From: a virus
DNA length: 36,532 nucleotides
Virus record (IMG/VR): IMGVR_UViG_3300013099_000047
Coordinates: 1 to 36,532 of that record
Reading direction: 5' to 3' (one strand)
The notes beneath the pieces are model-generated. The model worked only from the letters and a program-made list of their open reading frames with translations. It was not told the origin of the DNA and searched no databases. The translations under genes and the position numbers were made by a program. Below are positions 8,338-15,126 of this stretch, one piece after another (positions within the stretch are counted from its first letter, which is position 1; each line of letters opens with the position of its first letter).

Positions 8338-8781
8338 GTTTACGGAGAGATATCGGCTGTATCAAATTCGACCGAAACTGTGATTGTTGCACAGGGTACG
8401 GCGGTTCAGGTGTTGATATTCGATACGAACGGATGCAATAACCGCCTGACACCTGACCACACGAATGATCATCTGACGATTGTAGACCCTGGCTGTTACA
8501 AGATTGATGTTGCCGCAACCGTCAACTCTGTCGGTGGGGCTGGCAGTAGATTTGAGATGACCGTCCGAAAGAACAATGGGTCAACCCAGGTCGGCGCGTT
8601 GCATGTTGACCGCAATATTGAGGGTGGAGGGGGCTCTTCAGGTAGCGTGTCGATGACGGGCTTGGCTGATCTTGTGGCAGGTGACACGCTTGAGGTTTGG
8701 GTCGAAAACGAAACCAATACCGCTAATTATATCCTTGAAGATATAGTTTTGACAGCGATAAGGATCGCTCCAACAACATGA
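8050..8781 (+). CDS. Tail fiber/baseplate protein B with TNF/C1q-like C-terminal domain
   Basis: The 243-residue protein begins with the same 96 residues as the gene at 6802. I place its start at the duplicated GGAG-ATG site rather than at an upstream in-frame TTG/ATG near 7882. Residues 97-243 follow the order of a C1q/TNF-type jelly-roll: a strand with GCYKIDVAATVNS, then an MTVRKN strand, then LVAGDTLEVWVEN, which parallels the usual l.aGD.v.l.v edge motif. Such trimeric domains occur in phage fibers and decoration proteins. The stop overlaps the next ATG (ATGA). Confidence 0.65.
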   Translation: MALTISAITKKIGTPTKSNHTLYNTGSSTIYIHTDITKTGFVGNAAELLVLSEIELQAGESVTIDQTLNDVLAVCATGESSTLRKAAGDLRPFEPNVYGEISAVSNSTETVIVAQGTAVQVLIFDTNGCNNRLTPDHTNDHLTIVDPGCYKIDVAATVNSVGGAGSRFEMTVRKNNGSTQVGALHVDRNIEGGGGSSGSVSMTGLADLVAGDTLEVWVENETNTANYILEDIVLTAIRIAPTT

Positions 8782-10922
8782 CCATAACCAACGCAGTATA
8801 TACACCTCCGGTAATGGAGGTAAGAGTCTCTGACTTTGTCCAGGTGCAGGGTGTGCCGACATGGTTGCCGGAAGACATCGCGCTTTTCTGGCAACCCTTA
8901 GCTATCGAATGGGCGTCAAACGGTGGAATCTCAAAACTTAAACTGCGATATGAACTCGGACGCGGCAAGAATAAGGATCATCAGGAGAACATTGAAGACG
9001 AATTCGCAATCGCCGGTGACAGGTTCATCTTGGTAGATTCTGACGGTACGCGGTGGTTTGACGGTCACATGGGGCACAAGTCGATCCTGCTGCAAACCCA
9101 ACAGGACAAAGAAACTTATTCGATAACCGCCTACGGGCCAGAACTCCGATTGGTTCACAAAGTCGTATACGGCCAGTGGTATGCGTCCAAAGCAATCGAC
9201 GACAAGGAAATTACTGGAACCGTTGACACGGGTGAAAGGATATTCTCCAACGCCGTGCTTGTCCCAATGCCGTGTGTTCTGAACCCCAACGGCGAACCTA
9301 ACATGAGCGAATCATCATGGGCGTTGAAGAGCGACGCGATTGCAGCCGATACCAAAGACTCATATGTTTTCTTCCCGGCTGGCAGGCCCGCTTCTGGCGA
9401 TGTTGGGGCGGCGAAGCTGTGGACAGCATACAAGGCGTTGCGAACTCTCGTTGAATATATCGACGATGGCGATGTCATTTCAGACGAGCAGACCGACTGG
9501 GACGAAATCGAAACTTTACTGCAAGGCGACCTTGGGTTTGATCCGGTGCTGCCAGAGGTCAACCTTGAGGGCAAGAATCTTCTTGAGGCGATCTCTGAGA
9601 TCCTCCTGCCACTTGGGTATGGGTTCAATCTGCAACCATGGAGCGAAAAAGACGCCGACGATGTTTATCGTTACAAACTCAGAGCTTACCCGCAGCACGA
9701 GGCAGCGTGGTCGAAAGAGCCTGAGCTTGCAAAGCCAAGTTCCGAGACTGGGAATAACATCGGTGACGAGGATAGCGCAGAAGTCTCAAGGCTCCATATG
9801 GAATACAACTCGCTCAATATCAGAAACGATGTCCGGGTAATAGGTGATGTGCAGCGGATGGAGTGTGTGGTCAAATGGGAGGGTGGGGCTGATGAAGAGG
9901 ATCTTGTCCCAGGGTGGGATATTATAAGCTACGACGTTGACACATATCGCGTTGACGGCAAGGTGTTGTTAACCAATTGTACCCCTACGAACCGCGAAAA
10001 CTTTCTGAATCGTCACGAGCCGACAGGTGAAGACTTCGGTACATATGGTAACGTATTTCGTGAATACATCCTTGACACAGACGGAGCGGCATTTGATACC
10101 TCGTCACAAACAGCAGACCTCACAGGCCTGGATTCAGACTTTGATGATCATGTCAACAGGTCACGAACTTTTGGCCAGACCTGGCAAATAGACGGCGATG
10201 GTGGAATGCCAAGAAATAAGCCTGCTTATGCGACTATTGAAATCGCGGGCAAAACTGAAACTGCCGTTGTGATTCCCAGCGTTGTTTTTGACCGAAAGAG
10301 AGCAGCTTTCAGAATTATGCGGAATAAGCTTGACGAATGGCGTCCTTTCGACAAATACAATGTCAAAAAAGACAACCACGACACAGCAACGCTAACGGAC
10401 CCGGATACAAAAAAAAGCATCGCCAACGCAACCTATCTCGACTTGATCCAGAACACAATCGACGACACGGGGCTAAAGTGTGTCATTAGGCTTTATACTT
10501 CCATCGAAACGGATAAGTTCACCGAAGGTCATTACACCCGCAAGCTGACTCAAACTTGGCCGTTTACTTGCAAAAAGATCGTCAGGTTGCCTAACCGGTT
10601 CCGGTGGCAAGATCAAGTAACTGGCAGGCCTGTTGGCAATACGATCAACCAGGCTGCGGACGCCTTGGACCTGGCTTCGAGGATGGGCGATGCGCTCGAG
10701 GACGAAGCTGGTAACGGCTCCGTAATGCTCAGAATGATGACACAGGACTACTGGCCCGGCATGGGCATCCCCAGGACGTCTGAGAGGGCGATAGAGCTGA
10801 CTGTTGATGGTGGGGAGCAGCATTATCCGCCGATCATCCACACGGTATTCTGGACGATGCTGGAGGGTACTTTTACGACCGAACTGGTGCTTGATTCTGA
10901 TATCGTAAAGGTTGGACGATGA
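8778..10922 (+). CDS. Baseplate/tail hub protein
   Basis: At 714 residues this is the largest protein of the window. Residues about 15-125 read as a gp27/gpP-like hub domain (strands with GDRFILVDSDGTRWFDGHMG). Around residues 250-285 a helix-strand segment (LEGKNLLEAISEILLPLGYG) matches the hub pattern in which an N-l-l-e-a-i-s helix precedes a beta element. It should form the central trimer under the tail tube and carry the fibers. No lysozyme or peptidase motif is visible. Bases 9619-9642 inside it recur in an unrelated gene at 22829. Confidence 0.6.
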   Translation: MTITNAVYTPPVMEVRVSDFVQVQGVPTWLPEDIALFWQPLAIEWASNGGISKLKLRYELGRGKNKDHQENIEDEFAIAGDRFILVDSDGTRWFDGHMGHKSILLQTQQDKETYSITAYGPELRLVHKVVYGQWYASKAIDDKEITGTVDTGERIFSNAVLVPMPCVLNPNGEPNMSESSWALKSDAIAADTKDSYVFFPAGRPASGDVGAAKLWTAYKALRTLVEYIDDGDVISDEQTDWDEIETLLQGDLGFDPVLPEVNLEGKNLLEAISEILLPLGYGFNLQPWSEKDADDVYRYKLRAYPQHEAAWSKEPELAKPSSETGNNIGDEDSAEVSRLHMEYNSLNIRNDVRVIGDVQRMECVVKWEGGADEEDLVPGWDIISYDVDTYRVDGKVLLTNCTPTNRENFLNRHEPTGEDFGTYGNVFREYILDTDGAAFDTSSQTADLTGLDSDFDDHVNRSRTFGQTWQIDGDGGMPRNKPAYATIEIAGKTETAVVIPSVVFDRKRAAFRIMRNKLDEWRPFDKYNVKKDNHDTATLTDPDTKKSIANATYLDLIQNTIDDTGLKCVIRLYTSIETDKFTEGHYTRKLTQTWPFTCKKIVRLPNRFRWQDQVTGRPVGNTINQAADALDLASRMGDALEDEAGNGSVMLRMMTQDYWPGMGIPRTSERAIELTVDGGEQHYPPIIHTVFWTMLEGTFTTELVLDSDIVKVGR
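9619..9642. repeat. 24-bp exact repeat (copy 1)
   Basis: This 24-base stretch inside the hub gene is identical to 22829-22852 in an early gene, and both are read in the same frame as GFNLQPW. Its ends form an imperfect inverted repeat (ATGGGTT near AACCAT). A chance 24-mer match in 36 kb is very unlikely. Confidence 0.9.
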
Positions 10923-11911
10923 AAACAGGCAGTGACAATGTACGATACGACACGCGCGCCCAGCGTAACGCCGAACATTACCAACGGCTGACATTGCCAG
11001 ATTTGCCTGTTGAGGCCCAAGCCTCGGCTGGCAGGCAGGGTGTGTGTAAGATCACGGTGGACAACGCAGACGGTACTTACGAGTGCACCGAAGTCATCTG
11101 GGATAGTTCGACTTCGACATGGGACTTGCTGGCTGCTGGCGGTGGGTTTGTCGGTGAAGAGTGCCAGGACTTTCTCGAAAGCACGGCAGGTTCAGTAGAT
11201 GACATTGTACGCTTCTGGACTGACATCTCCGAAGAGGGAGAGCTTACGATATTCATCGATGTTGGGGCGGCGGGCGGCGGGGGTGGCACTCACACCCTTC
11301 TTGACGGATCGACCCATACGGACACGGTAAGCAATACCGTTGAAGAGGGCGCTGTCACATTTGGCAATGCTACCTCTAAGTGGGATATGACGCATCTTGT
11401 TCACATCGACCCAGACAATTTCAATGTCGGGATTGGGACATACTGGGAAGACGGGAGCAATGTTACATATGATTTGCACCTGCTAGACACCGACCCAGTC
11501 ATGGCTATAGAAAGCAAGGCAGGCACAGGTGACGGCACTGCCACCCTCATATTCACCACTGATTCAGGAATGGGTTATGACAATATCTGGAGATTCCAGC
11601 AAGTCTCGGAAGGTGAGCAGCTTGACCTTGCTTTTGCGAGCAGTACTACTGGTGGTATTACCTATGTTAGCTATACACTTGATTCTAGTTTAGGCCAACA
11701 TAAAATCACGTTCAACCCAAACGATGACGACGTTGAGTTCTGGATGCTGGACTCGTCTGGCAATCCAGTTATTGATATACAAGACAAATATATTGGTTTT
11801 TTTGACACAACCCCAGTATCCCAAAGAACCAAAGCCAGCCATAATAATTGGGCTTCACTTTCGGATGTCGTGGACGCCCTCGTCGAACTAGGTTTATTTG
11901 ACACAGCCTGA
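10919..11911 (+). CDS. Tail fiber/receptor-binding candidate
   Basis: A 330-residue protein. The N-terminal 60 residues are probably the baseplate attachment. A Gly-rich hinge (VGAAGGGGG) near residue 120 leads to a long beta-rich shaft. The last about 40 residues (IGFFDTTPVSQ, then VVDALVELGLFD) match a recurrent phage fiber ending in which a G-f-f-x-x-T-P-V strand precedes a helix with a-L-x-x-L-G-L. That tail is common in trimeric fibers with a C-terminal trimerisation helix. The start overlaps the hub stop (ATGA), with AAAGG 7 bases before it. Confidence 0.65.
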   Translation: MKTGSDNVRYDTRAQRNAEHYQRLTLPDLPVEAQASAGRQGVCKITVDNADGTYECTEVIWDSSTSTWDLLAAGGGFVGEECQDFLESTAGSVDDIVRFWTDISEEGELTIFIDVGAAGGGGGTHTLLDGSTHTDTVSNTVEEGAVTFGNATSKWDMTHLVHIDPDNFNVGIGTYWEDGSNVTYDLHLLDTDPVMAIESKAGTGDGTATLIFTTDSGMGYDNIWRFQQVSEGEQLDLAFASSTTGGITYVSYTLDSSLGQHKITFNPNDDDVEFWMLDSSGNPVIDIQDKYIGFFDTTPVSQRTKASHNNWASLSDVVDALVELGLFDTA

Positions 11912-11926
11912 CCCCAGGGAGAAATG

Positions 11927-12220
11927 ATGACAGAGCAAATTACAACCGCTGGCATGTTTGCGGTGATATTCGGGTTGATTGAAATAGTCAAATTGGTCAT
12001 GTCCAAGAAGAAAGAACAGCGGTGCTACTTCAAAACCAGCGATCATGAATCAATGATCAAGATGCATTCTACCGTTGAAGCTCTCGCGGACAAGATCGAC
12101 CGACACAGCGAACACGCGGCCACAACCGCACAATCAAACAGTAATGACCATATACGAATCGAAGGTAGTGTTACCGGTTTGACCAGAGAGGTCAACAATT
12201 TACGTCACGACATCAAATAG
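11927..12220 (+). CDS. Single-helix membrane protein with coiled-coil tail (holin or spanin candidate)
   Basis: The product is 97 residues if it starts at the second of two tandem ATGs, which has the better spacing from GGGAG. One membrane helix spans residues 8-25 (GMFAVIFGLIEIVKLVM), followed by basic MSKKK. The rest is polar and heptad-like, ending in REVNNLRHDIK. Small one-helix proteins with a cytoplasmic coil right after the fibers often act in lysis, but no holin family is recognised. It pairs with the lipoprotein-like gene 10 bases downstream. Confidence 0.4.
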   Translation: MTEQITTAGMFAVIFGLIEIVKLVMSKKKEQRCYFKTSDHESMIKMHSTVEALADKIDRHSEHAATTAQSNSNDHIRIEGSVTGLTREVNNLRHDIK

Positions 12221-12230
12221 GAGCTTTAAC

Positions 12231-12851
12231 ATGCAAGATATCAATCGAAAAACCTGGCTGGATTTCATTCCGGCGGGTGTAGCAATCATTATCGGAGTCC
12301 TCCTCCTATTGTGTTCAGGCGGATGCAGCTCCGGCGCCTTCCGCTTTGCCCCTACCGAGTCACAGAAACAGGCACAGTTACTTGTCGTGACGAACTTGGA
12401 ATATTTGACGCCTCTTGTCGTGGACGAAGGCCAGCCGTTGCTTGAAGAGGCCAAGGACGCGGCATTGCCAGGCCTTGCTTACATGGGATTGCCGAAAGAG
12501 CCTGTTAAATCGCAGACGCCATCAGCGGTTGCATCCGTCAAAGAAGCTGCTGAGGTTGCCGCTGACAGGCCTACGACTGGACAGGTGCTCAACGATACTC
12601 TTGACCGAGCGTTCTTCACGGCAGAGCGTGTTGTTGGATTCCTCGCAATATTTGGCATATCTGGCGGAGCTGGCATTGCCCTCCAAAAGCTCAAGGCCGC
12701 CCGCAAGTCCGTAGTTGAGATCGTCACGGGTGTCCAGGCTGGCAAGACTGACATGCCGTATGACGCGAAGAAGAAGCTCAACAAGGCCCTGGATGACGCC
12801 CAGTCCGAGGACACTAGAGTAGCTGTGGCGGTCATCAAAGCGAAGAAGTGA
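12231..12851 (+). CDS. Membrane lipoprotein-like phage protein
   Basis: This 206-residue protein has a helix at 12-30 ending in LLLLCSGGCSSG, which looks like a signal peptide with a lipobox-type cysteine. A second hydrophobic segment lies at about 136-153 (VVGFLAIFGISGGAGIAL). The C-terminal 45 residues are charged and helical (KKKLNKALDDAQSEDT). An AGGAG site sits 7 bases before the ATG. It ends the late operon, followed by a terminator hairpin. A role in lysis or superinfection exclusion is plausible but unproven. Confidence 0.5.
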   Translation: MQDINRKTWLDFIPAGVAIIIGVLLLLCSGGCSSGAFRFAPTESQKQAQLLVVTNLEYLTPLVVDEGQPLLEEAKDAALPGLAYMGLPKEPVKSQTPSAVASVKEAAEVAADRPTTGQVLNDTLDRAFFTAERVVGFLAIFGISGGAGIALQKLKAARKSVVEIVTGVQAGKTDMPYDAKKKLNKALDDAQSEDTRVAVAVIKAKK

Positions 12852-12894
12852 ACACTGCCAGACGCCGACAGGACTATCGCAAAAAACTACGTAA

Positions 12895-12931
12895 GGCCTC
12901 GTAATCTGAACGGTTGCGGGGCCGGTTTTTT
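12895..12931 (+). terminator. Intrinsic terminator of the late operon
   Basis: GGCCTC at 12895-12900 pairs with GGGGCC at 12918-12923 (one G-U), followed by GGTTTTTT. It lies 44 bases after the last late gene. A competing smaller stem (AACGG/CCGGTT) overlaps it. Confidence 0.6.
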
Positions 12932-12998
12932 ATGCTCAACTCGTCATATTAGCCCCCTAAGTGCGGCGCAAGCCTGGTTGCTGTTCATAGATTAGCTA

Positions 12999-13027
12999 TT
13001 GACTTTCCCCGGCTGCGTGCCTATCAT
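12999..13027 (+). promoter_or_regulatory. Sigma70-type promoter of the moron unit
   Basis: TTGACT at 12999-13004 and TATCAT at 13022-13027 are separated by 17 bases, a near-consensus promoter. The predicted start (about 13034) is just after the late-operon terminator and 110 bases before the first gene of this unit. The first transcribed bases would be AUG. Confidence 0.7.
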
Positions 13028-13033
13028 ACTTTC

Positions 13034-13114
13034 ATGGAACCGTACCCCGCAATTATGTCGCCCCTCTGTGCCTATGCTCAGGCAAGGTTCCACACAGGGG
13101 GAGCGGCTTTTTTT
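13034..13114 (+). ncRNA. Leader RNA with interleaved helices ending in a terminator (attenuator or small RNA)
   Basis: From the predicted start, TGGAACC at 13035-13041 is the perfect complement of GGTTCCA at 13086-13092. A second helix pairs 13057-13070 with 13093-13107 (14 pairs with one bulged A and G-U pairs), followed by seven Ts. The two helices interlock as in an H-type pseudoknot, and GCCT/AGGC forms a hairpin inside. The result is either an 81-nt terminated small RNA or an attenuator controlling the genes from 13144. Ligand or protein partner is unknown. Confidence 0.5.
13057..13114 (+). terminator. Intrinsic terminator/attenuator upstream of the DUF6948-like gene
   Basis: A GC-rich stem (13057-13070 with 13093-13107) is followed immediately by TTTTTTT at 13108-13114. 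Because it lies between the promoter at 12999 and the first gene at 13144, it would cut transcription before the genes unless overcome. Confidence 0.65.
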
Positions 13115-13143
13115 AGAACTAACCCTTTTGAAAGGACACGCAA

Positions 13144-13512
13144 ATGGAACAACCGAAAAAAATTAAGATTGATGATGTTGAGTATGTGAGGGCAGACGAG
13201 TTGCCTGCTGTAGAATCACCAGAAGGCTTGAGGCTTTGCATTATTCGCACGTACTCAGCAGGAGTTTTTTTCGGCTGGGTAAATTATGACGCCGAAAACA
13301 CATACTCGTCTGTTGTCTTGATAAACAGCCGTCGTATACATCTCTGGAACGGTGCTTTCACGCTTTCGGCAGTTGCAATTGACGGAATCAGCGATGATTC
13401 TAGACTGTCACGAATCGTGCCTGAGCAAAAAGTCAACAGAGTTATTGAAATGATTCCCGTAAGCGTAAGGGCAGGGAAGCAGCTGCGTAATTTCCCGGTT
13501 CATGGTGAATAA
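13144..13512 (+). CDS. DUF6948-like phage protein (copy 1)
   Basis: The 122-residue protein carries IRTYSAGVFFGWV near residue 35 and IHLWNGAFTLSAVAIDG near residue 75. These match, from memory, the DUF6948-type phage family, in which a v-R-t-y-s-A-G-v-h-x-G strand and an R-r-l-W-x-W-x-G-A hairpin are typical. Function of the family is unknown to me. A related protein is encoded at 24603-24911, and both are followed by a Gly/Tyr-rich low-complexity gene, suggesting a functional pair. AAAGGA precedes the ATG. Confidence 0.6.
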   Translation: MEQPKKIKIDDVEYVRADELPAVESPEGLRLCIIRTYSAGVFFGWVNYDAENTYSSVVLINSRRIHLWNGAFTLSAVAIDGISDDSRLSRIVPEQKVNRVIEMIPVSVRAGKQLRNFPVHGE

Positions 13513-13513
13513 T

Positions 13514-13804
13514 ATGGACTTATTATTCAATGCTGAACTTGGCTCTGGTTCTGGATATGGCGATGGTTCTGGCTCTGGCGATGGTTATGGCTCTGGTTCT
13601 GGATATGGCGATGGCTCTGGTTCTGGTAATGGTTATGGTTCTAGTAATGGTTATGGTTCTGGTTCTGGCGATGGCTCTGGTTGTGGTAATGGCGATGGCG
13701 ATGGCTCTGGTTCTGGATATGGCTCTGGTTCTGGATATGGCGATGGTTCTGGATATGGCTCTGGTTATGGCTCTGGTTCTGGCTCTGGTTATGAACTTGG
13801 CTAA
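13514..13804 (+). CDS. Gly/Ser/Tyr/Asp low-complexity protein (copy 1)
   Basis: After MDLLFNAEL the 96-residue protein is almost entirely Gly alternating with Ser, Tyr or Asp (GSGYGDGSGSGDGYG), ending in YELG. The DNA is a short-period repeat built on GGN-TCT/TAT/GAT codons, so other frames are open too. I prefer this frame because it starts one base after the upstream stop behind GGTGA, and because a second locus shows the same gene order. Such silk-like sequence is disordered and can self-associate; adhesion or condensate formation is speculative. Confidence 0.6.
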   Translation: MDLLFNAELGSGSGYGDGSGSGDGYGSGSGYGDGSGSGNGYGSSNGYGSGSGDGSGCGNGDGDGSGSGYGSGSGYGDGSGYGSGYGSGSGSGYELG

Positions 13805-13821
13805 ATTGCACATCAAGTTAC

Positions 13822-13900
13822 CCTTTGCGTAGGGAGCTGGTATTACTCCCAGCGTCAATCCTGTATCGGCACGCAGTGTCAGAGCGCAAAGGCTTTATTT
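13822..13900 (+). terminator. Structured three-helix hairpin and terminator-like element
   Basis: CCTTTGCG at 13822-13829 pairs perfectly with CGCAAAGG at 13885-13892. It encloses two hairpins, GGGAG/CTCCC (13832-13836 with 13846-13850) and GCGT/ACGC (13852-13855 with 13871-13874). A T-rich CTTTATTT follows. This is a three-way-junction shape. The 3' flank (GGCTTTnTTTAGAAC, then a run to AAAGGA) resembles the flank at 13105-13137, so the two leaders are related. Confidence 0.45.
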
Positions 13901-13923
13901 AGAACCCTTGAAAGGAATGCAGA

Positions 13924-14193
13924 ATGAAAACAGCACTTCAATTGTTTGCAAAATCAATATACCACAGCCGAATATCTATGGTATGGTCTGCGATATTGGT
14001 AACGACCAATATCGCAGCCTTAGTCTCAGGCTTATTTGGGGCGTGGATATTCTTCTGTTTGGCAGTTCATGGGGTTTCGTTCGCGATATGCCTCCCCTTT
14101 GTCTTCTACCATCTTTCCAAGGCGAAAAAACTACGACTGGAAGGTGAGAAAAAAATGCTTTTTCCCCTTGACGAACAACTCGACGATGAGTAG
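13924..14193 (+). CDS. Two-helix membrane protein of the moron unit
   Basis: The 89-residue protein has a short amphipathic N-terminus, then two hydrophobic segments at about residues 17-38 (ISMVWSAILVTTNIAALVSG) and 43-65 (FFCLAVHGVSFAICLPFVFY). A charged tail ends in DEQLDDE. AAAGGA precedes the ATG. Small inner-membrane proteins in phage morons often block superinfection or alter host envelope functions, but no family is recognised here. Confidence 0.55.
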   Translation: MKTALQLFAKSIYHSRISMVWSAILVTTNIAALVSGLFGAWIFFCLAVHGVSFAICLPFVFYHLSKAKKLRLEGEKKMLFPLDEQLDDE

Positions 14194-14207
14194 GATGATG
14201 GTGTTAT

Positions 14208-14286
14208 GAGTTTACCTGCCAACGACATTTTGACGTACACACGATTTAACGTGGACGCTACCCTGGCAGGTAAGCTCACGTCCACG
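14208..14286 (+). ncRNA. Interleaved inverted repeats (pseudoknot or switch)
   Basis: 14208-14221 pairs with 14264-14277 (13 Watson-Crick pairs plus one G-U; core TTACCTGCCA/TGGCAGGTAA). CGTGGACG at 14250-14257 pairs perfectly with CGTCCACG at 14279-14286. The helices alternate (A, B, A', B'), so they form a pseudoknot or exclude each other as a switch. A terminator follows six bases later. Confidence 0.5.
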
Positions 14287-14291
14287 GCTTT

Positions 14292-14326
14292 CAGGCTCCG
14301 ATCTAAACAATCGGGGCCTGTTTTTT
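14292..14326 (+). terminator. Strong intrinsic terminator closing the moron unit
   Basis: CAGGCTCCGAT (14292-14302) pairs with ATCGGGGCCTG (14310-14320), 11 pairs with one G-U, across a 7-base loop. TTTTTT follows at 14321-14326. It ends transcription from the 12999 promoter. Confidence 0.8.
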
Positions 14327-14444
14327 ATTCTGAGAACGCGAGAGATGGTAGTGTGCGTCACACAGCCCGAGTGCCACTGATCCATACAGTAAGGTTCGGA
14401 GCGGATAAGGCTAACAACCCCCGCGTGGATATCATCTCTCTTTC

Positions 14445-14509
14445 GGGGCCAAGGTGCTTGAGCGCTCCCCCTCGCTCAGGTTTTGGCAGTTCAATTCTGT
14501 CAGGCCCCA
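14445..14509 (+). ncRNA. tRNA-like fold lacking a D stem
   Basis: GGGGCC at 14445-14450 pairs with GGCCCC at 14503-14508. Directly before the latter is a T-arm: stem GGCAG/CTGTC (one G-U) around the loop TTCAATT, matching the TTCRANY pattern. A 6-bp hairpin TGAGCG/CGCTCA (14459-14464 with 14473-14478) stands where the anticodon arm would be, with an 8-base loop of CTCCCCCT. No D stem and no encoded CCA are present. It is a degenerate tRNA or a tRNA mimic, not a normal tRNA gene. Confidence 0.4.
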
Positions 14510-14747
14510 TCTATCGTAACCCGTCGCTGCCACTTTCCAACCGGCTTTATACAGCGATATTCGACCACTTCGACACGTCTACGGCAAAAATCAGAGTTTT
14601 TCTCAGCGCCAGAGACTTCGAGACTTTTCATTCAGGCATGTGGGCTAAGCAAGTAGCATAGGCACAGTAACCAGGTTAGAGCAAGAACCTGCCGGAGATG
14701 GAGAGAAGGACGAGAATAGGGGAAAGCCGGTCTATTAACACTTAGGG

Positions 14748-14753
14748 TATAAT
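14748..14753 (+). promoter_or_regulatory. Perfect -10 box (TATAAT) before the early operon
   Basis: TATAAT lies 22 bases before the ATG at 14770, but no TTGACA-like hexamer is found 16-18 bases upstream. If it is a promoter it is weak or activator-dependent, and the leader would be very short. Confidence 0.3.
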
Positions 14754-14769
14754 TAGAAAGGACAGGGCA

Positions 14770-15126
14770 ATGAAATCGCAAGAGATTATGAACAAGGTAA
14801 AAGCAGTCGAAGAGTTTGCGGAAAGCATTGGGCTTCCGGCAGACGTTATATTTTGGGATGTTGACCGTGAAGCTACGGTTGACGATATTGAGCAGGCTGT
14901 AAACGATTGCTATTGTTACGACGGGCGAAGTCCTGTAGCAATGCGACTTACCCCGCAACTGCTTTTCTCCCACGACATCTATGTCAAGGCTGAGCCAGTA
15001 GGCGAGGATTGGTGCGATAAGTACAAGTTAGTTGACCCAAAACCGAAAGGGCAGTGCTGCGGGAATTGCGAACACGTGAAACACGCGGCTACTATACTCG
15101 CCAAGGCAAAGGCAGGCCCGCAATGA
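14770..15126 (+). CDS. Hypothetical early protein with a Cys/His cluster
   Basis: A 118-residue protein of unknown family, starting after AAAGGACAGG. The C-terminal part contains QCCGNCEHVKHA, a possible one-ion metal site; the N-terminal part is acidic and helical. The stop overlaps the next ATG (ATGA), so it is translationally coupled to the PD-(D/E)XK-like gene. Confidence 0.5.
   Translation: MKSQEIMNKVKAVEEFAESIGLPADVIFWDVDREATVDDIEQAVNDCYCYDGRSPVAMRLTPQLLFSHDIYVKAEPVGEDWCDKYKLVDPKPKGQCCGNCEHVKHAATILAKAKAGPQ

Larger units (their letters stand above)
14194..14769. other. 576-bp region without a convincing protein gene
   Basis: An open frame of 151 codons crosses 14206-14661, but it reads through a strong terminator and has a composition unlike its neighbours, so I do not call it. 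The region instead holds long inverted repeats at 14208-14286, a terminator at 14292-14326, a helix pairing 14340-14347 with 14433-14440, a tRNA-like fold at 14445-14509, a hairpin at 14672-14691, and a TATAAT box at 14748. It looks like one or more non-coding RNAs. Confidence 0.5.

Noticed and set aside
13523-13858. Arg/Ile/Thr-rich minus-strand frame through the Gly/Ser/Tyr gene
   Set aside because: A short-period DNA repeat leaves several frames open. The plus-strand frame has a coupled start and the same gene order is seen at a second locus.
14313-14508. tmRNA formed by GGGGCCT at 14313 and AGGCCCC at 14502
   Set aside because: The 7-bp match is exact, but the 5' part is the arm of a terminator and lacks the conserved tmRNA D-loop region; no tag-like reading frame is evident.
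14206-14661. 151-codon open frame on the plus strand
   Set aside because: It reads through a strong intrinsic terminator and the tRNA-like fold, lacks a convincing ribosome site, and its composition (Ser/Arg/Leu-rich, no clear secondary structure) is unlike neighbouring genes.
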